Of a DNA stretch of 64,000 nt, positions 33,020 through 45,689 are shown one piece after another (within the stretch, counting starts at the first letter, position 1; every line of letters begins with the position of its first letter). The position numbers were made by a program, and so were the translations under genes. Below the pieces are notes generated by a model, which searched no databases, had not been told where the DNA came from, and saw nothing but the letters and a program-made list of their open reading frames with translations. Source of the stretch: Salvia splendens (lineage: Eukaryota; Streptophyta; Magnoliopsida; Lamiales; Lamiaceae); contig NC_056039.1 in the NCBI RefSeq assembly GCF_004379255.2, positions 23,139,883 to 23,203,882 on the forward strand, given 5' to 3'.

Positions 33020-33480
33020 TCAAACATTTATTTTTATAAACCTAACTTTAGTTTGATATTTAGTGTGTCATTTCATAGTAAAGCCATCAATGAAGAACTA
33101 CTGCCAAATCTTTCTGATGTTCTACACTTGTCGGTACCCGATAAAATTGGTGTTGGACTTGCTTTGTCTAATTCTGAAGAACATGATATATTCACTATGC
33201 CTAGATGTGTGGTTAGTTATTCTCTTCTTTGTACATACATTAAGATATAATTTTTTGTTTAGTTGTAGGAAGTTGTATACATACAAAAATTTATTATTTT
33301 TATCTCCTTGGAATTCTTCTACATGTTGCACTAAACCTGTAACCCTTTTCTTGGTTGTATGCGGGAAAAACTTTCCGTTTGAGTCAGATTACAGAGCAAT
33401 CATGCTGCATTTGAGGCTACTGAGATTATTCAACATATTCTCGTGTTACTCGTAGTCGATTTGAAGGCATCTCTAAGCAT
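33020..33480 (+). pseudogene. Unassigned exon-like fragment(s)
   Basis: An open stretch with protein-like composition reads KAINEELLPNLSDVLHLSVP, then GVGLALSNSEEHDIFTMPR, followed by a GT-rich border near 33215. A second piece near 33395 reads NHAAFEATEIIQHILVLLV and runs into a stop. They look like exons of a host gene, but I cannot name it. They lie between the NDX-like fragment and the Gypsy insertion. Confidence 0.4.
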
Positions 33481-33639
33481 TTAGACTCATTCATGCAAAT
33501 GTTATCTCTTGTGCAACTAAGGTGTTTTCCGTGATAGTTCCTAGTGCATAAATAGACTAGAAAGTACTTAGTCAATCTGAAGGTCGAGGGTGGAAAATTG
33601 AAGGCACAAGTCTGTTTATTGATTTTTGAGCTTGCTTTG
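33437..33639 (+). repeat. Flank duplication, left copy (partner 49545-49825)
   Basis: ATTCTCGTGTTACTC, GTTATCTCTTGTGCAACTAAG, TAGTGCATAAATAGA and GAAGGCACAAGTCT occur in the same order in both copies. The right copy has an extra tandem duplication and an extra 50 bases. The left copy ends exactly where the Gypsy 5' LTR begins. Confidence 0.85.
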
Positions 33640-36600
33640 TGTAATGACCGCCCCTTTTGTCATCCGATAGACGACGATGAAATCGAATAAATAACTTCAA
33701 ATTCCTAAATTGGCTCATGAACGGAAGTTTTTTTTTCGTGAACGAGTAGTGTTGATTATTTCGTAAGGGGACATAAAACCTAAAGTATATACGAACGAAA
33801 TAAAAAGAATTTTGCGCACTCTTTACTGCTTCCCAAATTAAACATTTCAAAATCGTACCAAGAAAGAAAACTAAGAACATAGAGTTCGTTTCTAACTAAG
33901 TCTATTACATATGCACAAAAGTGACTGTTACAAATAGGGTACACAATTAGAATAAAAACATGTAACCCTCATACTGAGCCAAGTTACGCCCACGCCGTGT
34001 CTTGATCGACCGTCGGCCAGAGGCACCGAACCATGTCACGAGAGGCCGATTTCCAGCCAACTGGTACATCACTACAAAATACCAAGATGTAGTCAAGTTA
34101 AATGAGTCTTAAACTACCGAAAGATAACAAACAAGAAAGTGAAAGTAAAAGGCAACCATACTTTTTAAAGAGGACCAAGAGAATGCCAAATTAGGGAAGA
34201 TAGATGGCAACAACCTCTGCACTCCCTAGCCCAACCGAAGGATGCCATGAAGCAGCCATATCAGTTTTGACCGCAGCAGCCTGCAGGGTTGGCTAACAGC
34301 CACAGCCACAGCCACAGCTTTGTTGTGCACCTGCCACTGCCGAGGATTGTAGTACAAAATCTCTACCCTTTCTTGTACACCTGCCACAAGAAACAAACTC
34401 CATGAATGAGCCAAATGCAATTAAAGAGACAGCAGGGTAAGTCCTGAGGGCAGCGGCCAAAACATAATCCCAAAAGAACCCCTCCATGCTCACCCAAATC
34501 CCCTCCACATTTCCACAACATTTCATCAGCAGAGCAAAGCAGAGAGCCCATTCTAAGCTCGGCCGGAGATCCCCCAACCCTCACAGCCCCATTTCCAGTA
34601 GGTAACCAACAATCTTACCAAAATTTATAGAGTGCATCATACACATTCGTGAGAAGGAATTTAGGCACAGCATGCTAGGCCTTTGAACACCACATCACGT
34701 GCTCAAACTTATAGGAAAAACTGAGTCTTCGACCATCGCGATGTGTAACCGCAAGATAAAGTAAACACACTAACACACCATCACACTTAAAAGTCAAGAA
34801 CTTACAACTTTAACACATTGCTAATCGATATTCAAAACATAGCACCACACATTAGAATCCTAAGCTTCACCAAAGACCAAAGTAACTACACAGATTTCGA
34901 ACTTCACATATTAGGCAGACCAAAGGGGACACGAGTTAGGGGATCATAAATGAGCTAGGATAGAGAAAACTTAGCTCAGAGGCCAAGGAAATGCCCGGAA
35001 GCCACCGGCGACGGCGCGGGACTGAGGCGAGACAACGACGGCTGACCGGCCGAAGACGCCACGCTGACGCTGGATCGCTGCCCGGCAGAAACGGGGCCTC
35101 GACGCCAAGGCTGACGGAGGATGTCGATGATGCAGGCCGCCGAAAGCCGCGAAGGCGACGACGGAGCGGCGGCTCACCAAGAAACAGTGACGGGAGAGGC
35201 GACGCCTTCCTCCCCAACCGGGTTTTCGTCGAAGCACGGAAATCGACGGAAAGAGAGGAGGCAACGGTGAGTTTGCGACAGTCGTCGCTGCTCTCCAGGT
35301 TCGACGCGAAGTCGAGTTGTGGGAGAAAGGCGAACTGACGGGGAAAAGAAAAGGAAGTCCGAGGAGGACGGGGACCGGCGACGATGGAGCCGGGATCCCC
35401 GCCGTAAATTCGTTAATTCGCCGGGAATTGGGCGCCGATCGAGCTAGGGTTTGGGATTGGGAAAAATGGAATGGAGAAGGGGAGAAGAGAGAGAGATCGA
35501 AGGGTAGGGAAGGGAGTATAAACTTTGGGCCTTCTTGCTTCTCTCTCTATTGGAATTGGGCCTCCTTTAGTTTGGGCTCCTAATTTATTAATGGGATGGG
35601 CTTGTGTGAGGAAAATAATTAGTTCGGGCCGGTTAGTTTAAAATCGGGCCAATGTATCTTAAATTTTTGGGCCAGGATTTTCTTATTTCGGGCCACTGTC
35701 TAAATAAATTGAGGCCATAGAATTTAATCCCTTTGAGCCATAAAAATATTGGCCGTTATAATACCTTGATCCAATAAATGATTAAATGGAACCAATATTA
35801 ATTTTAAGCAAAGTAAGTATTTTTTTAGTTAACTATTTAAATCCAAGAGGATTTAAATTTGAAACTAGACTTATGATAATTTAGATTAGCGTGAGCCGCT
35901 AATTAAAATATCAAAATAAATTTACAGACTCCCGTAATGTCACACCAAATTAAATAATGGATAGCCATATTAAAGTTAAATATCTGGAATTTGACTAATA
36001 CTCGAGAAATTCGGCGAATCCCCAAAATAAATTAAATTACTTGATTTAATTTATGCTCAAGAATTTTATGGTTTTAAAAAGAAGAAGTAAAAATAAGCAC
36101 ACTTAGGAACGCATACACACTAAATAAATAATTGCTTAAGCCTAATTTAAGATATTACTTGTTTATAAAGGGGCGTCGTCGCAAGACAAGTAAAAGCAAG
36201 TCGAGGAACGCTCGTTTGAGAATTTAAGCAAACGAGGTGGGCTTTTCTTTCAAAACGTGATTTTATGTGAAAACGTGAATATTTTTGAATGAGTTGTCAT
36301 GCCATGTTTTGTTTATGATTACCTATCTGTTGGCTATGCCAATCACGTTAAATCGAATTCGGGTCTCAGTAGGGCCGCAAACCCTATTCGGACTAGTGCA
36401 CACATATGGGACTGTGTGCTAGCTCTCGAGTTGGCCGGTCCAGTGACCGTCGTGGAATGTGGCCACATTCCCGGTTCACACAAGATCAGATATAGTATGT
36501 TATGATATGTTATGTGACTGCGCAGTCAAATCTATGAAATGATAAAGGATTTAGTGACCGGGGATTTATTTAAAACAAAAACCCCGCGCTCACTCAAGTA

Positions 36601-37006
36601 TGGCTGACAACTAAATGATAATTGTTTTTGACACTAAGTCCACTGGGTATATCAAATACTCAGCCTTGCATGTTTGTTTTTCCTAACATGCAGGTTGATC
36701 GTAATCGAAGCGAGAAGGTGTTGGGAGAGCCTTATGAATAAGTAGCTAGGTAGCTGATTTAATATGTCTCCATACATATTACTTCGTCTTGGAACCTTCC
36801 GCTGCATGTTTAAGAATTGTTCTAGCAAGACAACGCACCTAGTTAATTACTCTAATTTCGATTTGGTTGTCCCCTTTCACTCTAAGACGTCTTTCCTTGA
36901 ATTAAGTACTTCCTTATGATGAGCTTATAACCAATGAGTTTAATTTAGTTGCGATTAGTTGCGAAATAGCTATGCTCACTAATACTAGGGAGTTGTGGTC
37001 GTGATA
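33640..37006 (+). repeat. Tekay-like Gypsy 5' LTR
   Basis: 3.4 kb from TGTAATGACC to GGTCGTGATA, directly before the primer-binding site. A GC-rich island at 34980-35420 produces frames on both strands that show no protein similarity to me. The segment 36330-36490 (TCTCAGTAGGGCCGCAAACC and onward) has a reversed homologue at about 42385-42475 in the solo LTR, showing shared ancestry of the LTRs in opposite orientation. Confidence 0.8.
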
Positions 37007-37009
37007 GAG

Positions 37010-37021
37010 TGGTATCAGAGC
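37010..37021 (+). other. Primer-binding site (initiator Met tRNA type)
   Basis: TGGTATCAGAGC, complementary to the 3' end of plant initiator methionine tRNA, three bases after the LTR end. Confidence 0.9.
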
Positions 37022-37651
37022 ACCGTTCTTTCGCTCTGGACCCAAGAACCTTCCTTCAAAGCCTTAGTCTAGAATCATGGTACTAAGCTAGGAAGTGAAT
37101 AAAATGATAAGTACAAGGATCCCAACACCTCGACTCGACACGTTCAACCCCAGCAAAAGGAGGTCGACGCCCACTTTTCAAGAAAGATTTTAAGGAAAAT
37201 AATTTTTCCCTTATGAGAAGGAAAATGGATTTTATGAGATTTCATGACAAAGAGAAAATGTATTTTCGCGATCCTTTATGGAACTAAAATGTTTGATGAA
37301 ATGATTATGTGATGCAACATGATATTTGATACTTTGTACAAAATAGGTTTCGTATGTGATTTTCAAGAGTTTGGAAGGAAATGTACAAATATTATGTGGG
37401 ACTATGTATGCGAACCTAGAATGCTTAAGAAAGTACCTTAGGTGAGACACATATGAACAAGTACTTGTAGAACGAGAATCTTGTTACCGCTTTCAATGGC
37501 GATAAAACCAACTAAAACACGACAGTTAGGGTAAATCCCTAATTCAAAGGAACTATGAGGTAGTAGCGATGAACTATGAACGATCTGTACGCGGCAACGA
37601 GATGAAGTCCATTCCTTTTGGGCACACATATAGTATGTGTATATATATATA

Positions 37652-37911
37652 GGACGTGATCAATACAAAACCACTCTTAAACCTTAAACGCCGAACAACA
37701 TCATTATATGATAACCTGGAGTTCATTATAATGAACTAATAACAAACTTATAATGAACTTCAAATTTCTAAACTATGCATGATGATGTCATTGTTTTTAA
37801 ATCTCAGAATTCCCTATAATGAACTACAAATAAAGTTGTAATGAACTCTGCGTTATTATATAATGATGTGTTTGCCGTTTAGTGTTTTAAACTAATTTAG
37901 TATATAATACA

Positions 37912-37915
<4 letters not shown>
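37652..37915. mobile_element. (TA)n-bounded MITE in the Gypsy leader
   Basis: 264 bp with TA tracts on both sides (37640-37651 and 37916-37942). The ends are imperfectly inverted: GGACGTGATCAATAC on the left and, reversed, GGGTTGTATTATATAC on the right. TTATAATGAAC or a close variant occurs five times inside. There is no coding capacity. It resembles MITE A in structure but carries a different reiterated word. Confidence 0.75.
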
Positions 37916-37943
<28 letters not shown>

Positions 37944-38104
37944 CTAAACGTTGATATGTTATATGCCCATAGAAAGATTTATTATGACTTTCGGAGGAAC
38001 GGCGAATCGATCCATACCCTTCTTTTACGCGACCTTCCATGTATATATATATATATAAATCCATTCACGAGCAATATTGAGAGCCTTATCCTTTTCATGT
38101 AGAG

Positions 38105-39109
38105 ATGGCACGCCAGTGCTACACACACCGTCGACCACTCCATGCTGGGGCAGATGCCGAGGTAGTCGTGCGCTATTATCGGACCTACCGACGCTGCCAC
38201 GGGGATACCTTGCCGAGTTCGTTGCCCACTACGGGAACCTATGGGACGAGGCGAACAGGTACGGAGTGAAGCCTTACGAAGGCATTGGCAGGCTCGTGGA
38301 CTTATTTCCGGAGGAGTGGCGAGGTTGGATGACAACCACCGCTCAGCTGTATACTTCATCTCAGTCTCCTACTTATGAGCTGGTGGGAGATATACCCGGC
38401 TTTTTGAGCGCGGTTTCGGCAGGATGTTTCCATTTTGGGAACGGAGCCCCTGCCGGATATACAGGCACCCGGGAGTGAGAGGTTCCGCAGTCTGCCACCA
38501 CTGGCCCTCATGCGGGCGGCAGACAAGATCTTTGAGGAGAGACAGTCGTCCCGAGCTCCTACTCGCCGGAGAGGCAGAGTGGAGATGGAGTATACGTCTG
38601 ATTCTAGCGACGGGAACGAGCCGATGGAGAGCGGCACGTGAGACATAGACGAGGATGAGGACCCAGAGGAGGAGGGTTCTGAGGACGACGAGATCAGCGA
38701 GGAGGATCCCGAGGAGGATCCAGAGGAGGAGATGATGGGAGACGATGACTCCGAGGAGCCATAGATCGGCGGCCTCCCAGACCTAGTGATGGAGTTCGTT
38801 CCCCCACAGCCTGTCGGGCCTCCACCCGCGAAACCCCCACCTCCAATGGAGCCCTACCACGAGGAGCTACAGCAGCCTCTCCACTTTGTTGACTTGGCCT
38901 TCTACAAGGGGCTGTACCTCTATGCTGAGCATGTGGATAGGGGCTTCGTCGCCAAGCCTCACATTCCCGTGGCGCCGGAGATGACTCCAGAGCTTCCACA
39001 GCCTACTGTCACACCTGAGTACGTGGAGGAGCTGTTGTCACCGATTGAGATGCCCTACCAGGGGACGAGCTATGGTGACCCGGTGTGGATCAGCAGCGAC
39101 TCCGAGTAG
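38105..39109 (+). pseudogene. Pre-gag ORF of the Tekay-like element, broken
   Basis: ATG at 38105 (ARQCYTHRR). Frameshifts lie near 38205 (then LAEFVAHYGNLWDEANRYGV and WRGWMTTTAQLY) and near 38430 (then LPPLALMRAADKIFEERQ). Stops follow at 38639 and 38762. Between these stops is a very acidic stretch (DEDPEEEGSEDDE). After them comes a proline-rich part with FVDLAFYKGLYLYAEHVDRG, ending WISSDSE at the TAG near 39107. The frames together would give roughly 330 residues. I know no function for it. It is neither gag nor protease, both of which follow separately. The acidic C-terminus is its most obvious trait. Confidence 0.55.
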
Positions 39110-39417
39110 GGTCTGTAAGGCGGATCGTAACTATGTCAATGTTGTAGACTAGCGTTCGCTTTCCCCTCCTTTATGTAAAGAACAATGTAGGAATTCTCTT
39201 TTCGTCTTCACATGTAACGAATGTTAAGTCCTCTCTAGAGGCAATTTTCCCTACCCTCATGAATACATGTGAAGTTGCACGAACTTGTGTCTCTGCTCGT
39301 TTTACCTATATACATATATGAAAACAAGAGTGATGCATGAAATGAATCCTAAACATGCACAGACGTAAAGTAATGAATAGTATGGATAATTGACACTAAC
39401 CTTATCTTGTAATTAGA

Positions 39418-40127
39418 ATGCCACCCATGAGACGCACTGGAAGACCGAGGAGGTACGCAGACGTACGAGAGAATGCTCCCCAGGGAACATGGCTGGAGGA
39501 GAAGGGCCACAACCACCACCTCCTCCACCGCCGCCTCCTCCACCACAAGACCGGTGTGTGGAAGAACTGTTCCTAAAGCAGAACTCTCCCGTATTCAATG
39601 GCCTAGGGGACCCAACCACTGCTGAAAACTGGGTGCGCGCTATAGAGCGCATCTTCAACTTCTTACAGTGCAACGACAGGGAGCGCCTCACCTGTGTAGC
39701 CTTTCAATTGGTTGGATCCGCCGATTTCTGGTGGGAAGCGAGGAGGAAGACCATGTCCCCCGAACAATTGGCGCTCTTAACTTGGGAAGAGTTTAAGAAT
39801 GGGCTGTATGACAAGTACGTTCTTAAGGGCTACCGTAAGGCGAAGGAAGTGGAATTTTACAACCTGAAGCAAGGAAGGATGTTGGTGATCGAGTATGACC
39901 GGATGTTTTGTGACATGTCTCGCTATGCACCCGACCAAGTGGACACTGATGAGAAGATGGCAGAAAAGTTTTGTGTCGGTCTGAAGCACGAGATAAGAAT
40001 GACATTGGCTAGCCATGGAGGGTTGTCCTACACTGAATCACTGGGCCGAGCTCTTGACATTGAGGCAGCTATGCCTAAGGAAAGGCCGACTGTACCCGTC
40101 ACTATTGCACCACCGCTGCAGCAGTAG
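39418..40127 (+). pseudogene. Gypsy (Tekay-like) gag
   Basis: The probable start at 39418 reads PPMRRTGRPRR and shifts frame before the polyproline tract. The main frame from 39489 contains the gag domain (PF03732): NSPVFNGLGDPTTAENWVRA, ERLTCVAFQLVGSADFWWEA, YDKYVLKGYRKAKEVEFYNL and HEIRMTLASHGGLSYTESLG, then TAG at 40125. The nucleic-acid-binding zinc knuckle follows in decayed form up to about 40380 (CAWCSRNHHGECRAG, then GHFSRNC in another frame). Confidence 0.88.
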
Positions 40128-40566
40128 TAGAATCCTCGAGAAAAGAGGAAGGAGACCGTGTCCCGATTGAAGCTAGGAAGCCGCAGTTCACTCCAAGGCC
40201 ACCACATAACAGTGGGCACTAGACTGCCCCAACCCCCAACCCAAGCCGTGGAGCGCCGAACCCAGGCCCCTCACTGTGCATGGTGCTCAAGGAACCATCA
40301 CGGAGAGTGCAGGGCCGGGACCGACAAGTAACCGTGGCCGAAGCGGACACTTCTCCAGAAACTGCCTAGGCAAAGAGGCTGGAACGGGAGGCAGGCAGAA
40401 CTATCAAGGACAACGTCCGCAACTGCGGGCACTCTAAGCTAAACAGAAGAGAGAGAATGCGGCACTCCCAACACCGCAGCCTCAGCGGCAGCTATGCCTG
40501 AGACTCCCCACCCAGGCAAGAGCCTTCGCACTGCGACAGAAGCAGCCTAAGACCGAGCAAGGCAAT

Positions 40567-41800
40567 TTGGCAGGTATGGGAACTCTACTCAACGTACCTA
40601 TCGCCATTTTGTTTGATACTGGTGCATCACACTCTTTCATATCAACACCTTGTGTGGATACTTTGAACTTGCCTACGGATGAGATTGAACATAAGATGAG
40701 GGTGTCCTCACCCGTAGGAGGCCTTATAGACATCTCACGAACTTGCTCGAACGTAAAATTTACTATGGGAAATCTGAACTTAGTAGCTCACAATTTACAT
40801 GTGATGTTGATGTGGAGCGTCGACATCATATTAGGAATGGATTGGTTAGCTGAGAACTTCGCTACCATCCGTTGTAAGGGGAGACAGATAGCTTTACAGT
40901 ACCCCGGGACGGAACCCGTGATTTTCCATGGGATCTCTATGATGAGGAAAGGATGCCCTGCATATCTCGTTTATCTGAATGGAGAAGAGAAAGAGGACCG
41001 AAAGATTGAGAACGTAGCGGTAGTGCGAGAATTTCCCGATATCTTTCCTGAAGCACTACCAGGGCTACCGCCAGACAAGCAACTAGAGTTCACCATCGAT
41101 CTGGAACTAGGATCAGCTCCAGTATCAAAGGCGCTGTACGGAATGGCACCAAGGGAGTTGGAAGAACTCAAGATACAGTTACAAGAACTGCTAGACTTGG
41201 GTTTCATCCGACCCAGTGTATCGCCATGGGGAGCACCAGTGCTATTCGTGAAGAAGAAGGACGAGACCTTGAGGATGTGTATCGACTATCGAGACTGCAT
41301 TTCGCACCAGATATGGTCATTACGAGTTTACTGTAATGCCTTTTGGGCTTACAAATGCCCCAACTGTGTTCATGGATCTAATGAACCGCGCGTTCCACCC
41401 ATATCTGGACAAGTTTGTCCTAGTCTTTATAGACGACGTGCTCATCTACTCGAAGAACGAGAAGGAAAGCATTTGAGGGCCACCTTAGAGACGTTAAGAG
41501 CCGAAAGGCTCTATGCTAAGTTTAGCAAATGTGAGTTCTGGCTTAACGAAGTGAATTTCCATGGACACATAGTGACAGCGGAAGGAATCCGAGTGGACCC
41601 TTCTAAAGTGGAAGCAGTACAACGTTGGAAATCGCCAATGACTCCCAATGAAATTCGAAGTTTCCTAGGATTGGCCGGATACTACCGAAGATATATTGAA
41701 GGATTCTCCAAAATAGTAAGGCCAATGACTCAACAACGCAAGAAAGGAGTTAAGGTCGATTGGACGCCAGAGTGCAAAGCAAGCTTCCAGCTGCTAAAGG
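40567..41800 (+). pseudogene. Gypsy protease and reverse transcriptase, with an RT deletion
   Basis: The aspartic protease shows LFDTGASHSFIS and VDIILGMDWLAEN. A spacer leads to reverse transcriptase: FPDIFPEALPGLPPDKQLEF, LGFIRPSVSPWGAPVLFVKK and MCIDYRD. Directly after YRD about 50 residues of the usual fingers/palm are missing. The palm resumes out of frame with [19 protein letters not shown] and catalytic [12 protein letters not shown]. The frame returns at RATLETLRAERLYAKFSKCE, then the connection (GLAGYYRRYIEGFSKIVRPM) to QLLK at 41800, where the solo LTR interrupts it. Confidence 0.88.
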
Positions 41801-44635
41801 TGTCACGACCGCCCTTACTAGGGATAGTAAGGACGGGGAAATCGTGACTAGGGGAATGAACTAAGAAGCGGGGAAGAAATGGGGAAACAATAAAAGACAA
41901 CATTTAACACGAAACTCAACTAAACTTCAAAAGAAATATTTTAATCTATTAAATAGTTAAGCAACAGATTAATGTCTCAAGGTATTTAATGTCGTAAAAA
42001 TAGTATGGAGTAAAAACGGAAGACTTTTAGAAAAACAATTCCAAACAAGACAGCGGAAATAAGGTATCTAGAGAGAGTCATAAGATGACTCCCATGTATG
42101 ATGACACGACGCATCCGAAAATCTTAAGGCTCGACTCAACATCCGCCGCAACATCACCACTCAACCTGCACATAGGGAAAACACGTGCAGGGCTGAGTAC
42201 TTAATATACTCAGTGGACACACGCCAAAAAAATAGTTGATAAAAGTTATGTCATCCATACCATAGTGAACTCGAGAAAAGAAATATCATCGAGTATCACG
42301 AAACAATTTCATAGACTGGCCAGTCAAAACAATTTCCCCACTTTCTCAACAATCAATCAATCACATCCTCTTACCATAGTGCGACGAAAGTGTGGCCCAC
42401 ACTATTCGATCCCACCTGTGTACACTAGCCTGATAGGGTTTGCAGCCCTACTCAGACCCGAATTCGTTTAACATAGCCCTATAGCATAATGGAGCGAACT
42501 CACAATCTAGGCATCAGGCACAATCTCATCATCAAAACAAACATGGCATGACATAACACTTTAAACCACCCTTATTACACCATAATCATACTTTTGAAAG
42601 CGTTTAGTAAAAGAAAGCCCATCTCTCTCGCTTACAAATCACAGTTCACAACTTTAATGCAACCATTGCTTCTTCGTACTCACGTACTACAATAACCCTT
42701 GTCAACACCATAAACACATAATACAATCAGTTTTCTACCAACACATTAATCATGCATGCCCTATCATTCCTTTCATCGTTTTCTCACATTGGCCATCCTA
42801 ATCGTTCACCATCATAAACGAAACGATCCCTTTAGCATACATCAACGTGCAACACATAACCACATCATAGGATAAGTTCCTTACTCACACATGTATCATG
42901 TACTTCGTTCAAAACTTGTCAACAAAGATTATTTCAACAAGACATGAATCTGGCAGAACAACACAGTCTTTTGTAAAAATCATTAAAATTCCATCCGATA
43001 TCATTTGAAGCTAAAATTTGGTCACCACATAGTAGACACATAAGGGTTTATCCAGTTAAAATTTCACACCAAAATCATATCTTTTGTTTAGACAAAACAA
43101 AGACGAAACTCACTGGACGAAAACACAATTCTGGCAGGACTGCGCAGTTCAATTGAAAAATTCGTTAAAAATTCATCCGTTATCAATTGAAGCTGAAATT
43201 TTGACACAACATAGAAGACATCTAAAACTTAATCCAGTTAAAACTCCGTGTCAAAATAAGATCGTTTGATTGGTCTAACAGATGTCGGAACCTACTGCCC
43301 GCACACAACAGTTTTCATACACAACACACACAAACACAATCTTGTACAAAACTTCCTTCCCAACCATTAAATTCTTAGATTTACCATTCTCCACTCAAAT
43401 ATATGCATGAGGGTCGTTCAAAATATTATGGATTAAACGGTGAGAATGAGAAAGATGGATCAAAATATACCTTTCCCTTGAAAAACAATCGGTAGAAGCG
43501 ACGAGTGGTTTGATTCTTTAACGGATCTTTGAGTTTCCAACTCCAAATCAAAGCAAGAATGAAGAATTTGTGAAGAATTGGTTTGGAGCACTTGAGAGGG
43601 GGAAGGAGGCGTGTGGGAGGAGATGGAGAGAGGGAGGAGGCGTGTGAATGTGGGGATTAGGGTTAGGGTTTTCTTTTTATATTCAAGGATTAATCCCACA
43701 CTTAAATAAAACAATTAAAATTGGTGGAAGAAAAATATAGAGGTCTATGAATAAATTCCCCAATTTAAAAACAAAATATGCGTGTAGTGAGGAATGGAGA
43801 TTTAAAAAATTATGCTATTTAATTAGCCTAGAATGATTGGTATCTACTTGGAGAGAAATATACTCACAAAATAGGTAAAAAGATATTGAGTATCCCATAA
43901 ATAAGGTAACAAGACAATTCAAGAATCTCCAAGTAGGAAGGGAGGGAGGGGGCATGTAATATGGGGAGTAATCAAGGAAAAATATTTAAATCCTCAATGA
44001 ATTAGGCATAGGAATTAATTTGATATTTATTTGGATAGAAGGGATCCCACAAAATAGGAACAAAATATTAATTCATTTAAAAACAAGGGGTGGATCGAAA
44101 ATTGGGGATTATTTCCACAAGGAAATAATTGAAATCCTAATTCAAATAGGGTGAGGAAAGATTTGGCAAGATATGGCAAGATTTAATCGGATTTTAAATT
44201 CAATGAAAGGAAATAAACACAATACCAATTAAATCTACAAAATAATTCATTCTCCTAATTAATAGGAAAATTTCGAAATTTGCAAGGGATGGACAAGGGG
44301 TCGAAAATCATGTAGAATAACATAAGGATAATTTGGTTTGGATTTAATTTGGATAAATATCCCAAATCAGTTAATTAAATTCAAGAGAGAAAATATTATT
44401 TCCAATAAATAGGAGGGCCGAAAATTCCAACAAAATGGCTAGAATAATTATGCATGATCCCATTTAATTTAATTCACACATTAGAAAATAAATCACATTA
44501 TTCCACATAACTCACAACAACTAATTTCACATAATTAACTCCATCACATAGAAATCAAATTCCACAAATGAATTTTCCCAATCGACATCCCCATTAATAA
44601 AACAAAATAAGTCACAAATATTCGGGGGTGCTACA
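41801..44635 (-). mobile_element. Solo LTR of a related Gypsy family, reversed, in pol
   Basis: 2,835 bp from TGTCACGACC to GGGTGCTACA, flanked by perfect 5-bp duplications AAAGG (41796-41800 and 44636-44640). On the minus strand it runs TGTAGCACCC to GGTCGTGACA, the usual start and end of Tekay-type LTRs. No internal coding sequence remains, so LTR-LTR recombination removed the body. Removing it restores the pol frame (QLLK to EKLTTAPVL). Confidence 0.92.
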
Positions 44636-45154
44636 AAAGGAAAAGTTGACCACCGCACCAGTTCTAGCCGTGCCTGAACCGGGAATCGATTATGTAGTGT
44701 ATACAGATGCATCAAAGGTCGGACTCGGGTGCGTGCTAATGCAGAATGACAAGGTGATCGCATATGCATCGCGACAGTTGAGGCCGCATGAGTTGAACTA
44801 CCCGACGCACGACTTGGAATTGGTAGCAGTGGTACATGCTTTGAAAATTTGGAGACATCACCTCTATGGAGTTCGATGTGAGATCTTCACAGATCACAAG
44901 AGTCTCAAATACTTCTCTTAACAAAAGGATCTAAACATGCGACAACGCAGATGGCTCAAATTAGTCAAGGACGATGACTCTGGTATAAATTATCACTCAG
45001 GAAAGGCGAACGTCGTAGCAGACGCCTTGAGCAGAAAGACTGCGGCCCAACGGGCCACCTTTCTCACACAAAATGAAGAGCTTATCCGCGGGTTCGCCAG
45101 GATGCGACTGGAAATAGTAAGAGCACTTGAGACGATGGACAATAGAATTGCCAC
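44636..45154 (+). pseudogene. Gypsy RNase H
   Basis: Continues pol after the solo [43 protein letters not shown] and [12 protein letters not shown]. There is a TAA at 44919 where Thr or Gln is usual, then RQRRWLKLVKD and SGKANVVADALSRK. The spacer to integrase follows and is interrupted by another LTR-like sequence at 45155. Confidence 0.88.
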
Positions 45155-45689
45155 TGTCACGACCGCACTTTGCTAATGATAGCAAAGGCGGGAAATCCGT
45201 GACTAATAAGCGGAATTAACGAAACGAGGAAAGAACTCAAGGGACTTGCCGAAAGGCCAATCAATTGATACCACAAATTAGAAGCCAAGTATTTGATTAC
45301 AAGATCTCAAAATAGAATCATTCACCATAGCAACTAAATCAGAGTTCGAAGGTGAGATTATAAGATTCTCACTTAACACAAAAATATATGCAGCGGAAAA
45401 GAGGTCCCTATTAAACGACTTCGTGTATGAAGACACGAATCGTCGAGAAATCCACATGCTTATTTAGTAGCATCGACTCCGGTCAATTCTTCTCCATCTT
45501 GACGTTCAACCTGCACATTTATAAATACATGCAGGGCTAAGTACAGGATTACTCAGTGGACACGTGCGGAAAACAAAACATACAAATATAAGTTGTCATC
45601 CATCAACAGTATCACACGAGGGTTTTTCTTAAAAGGCCCGAGCATACTAAATTCTTTTGTGAGCTAAAAGTTCATCTACAGACTAAGTT

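Noticed and set aside
34936..35583. Arg/Pro-rich frames on both strands
   Set aside because: They lie in a GC-rich part of the Gypsy LTR. Overlapping frames on both strands and lack of any motif point to composition.
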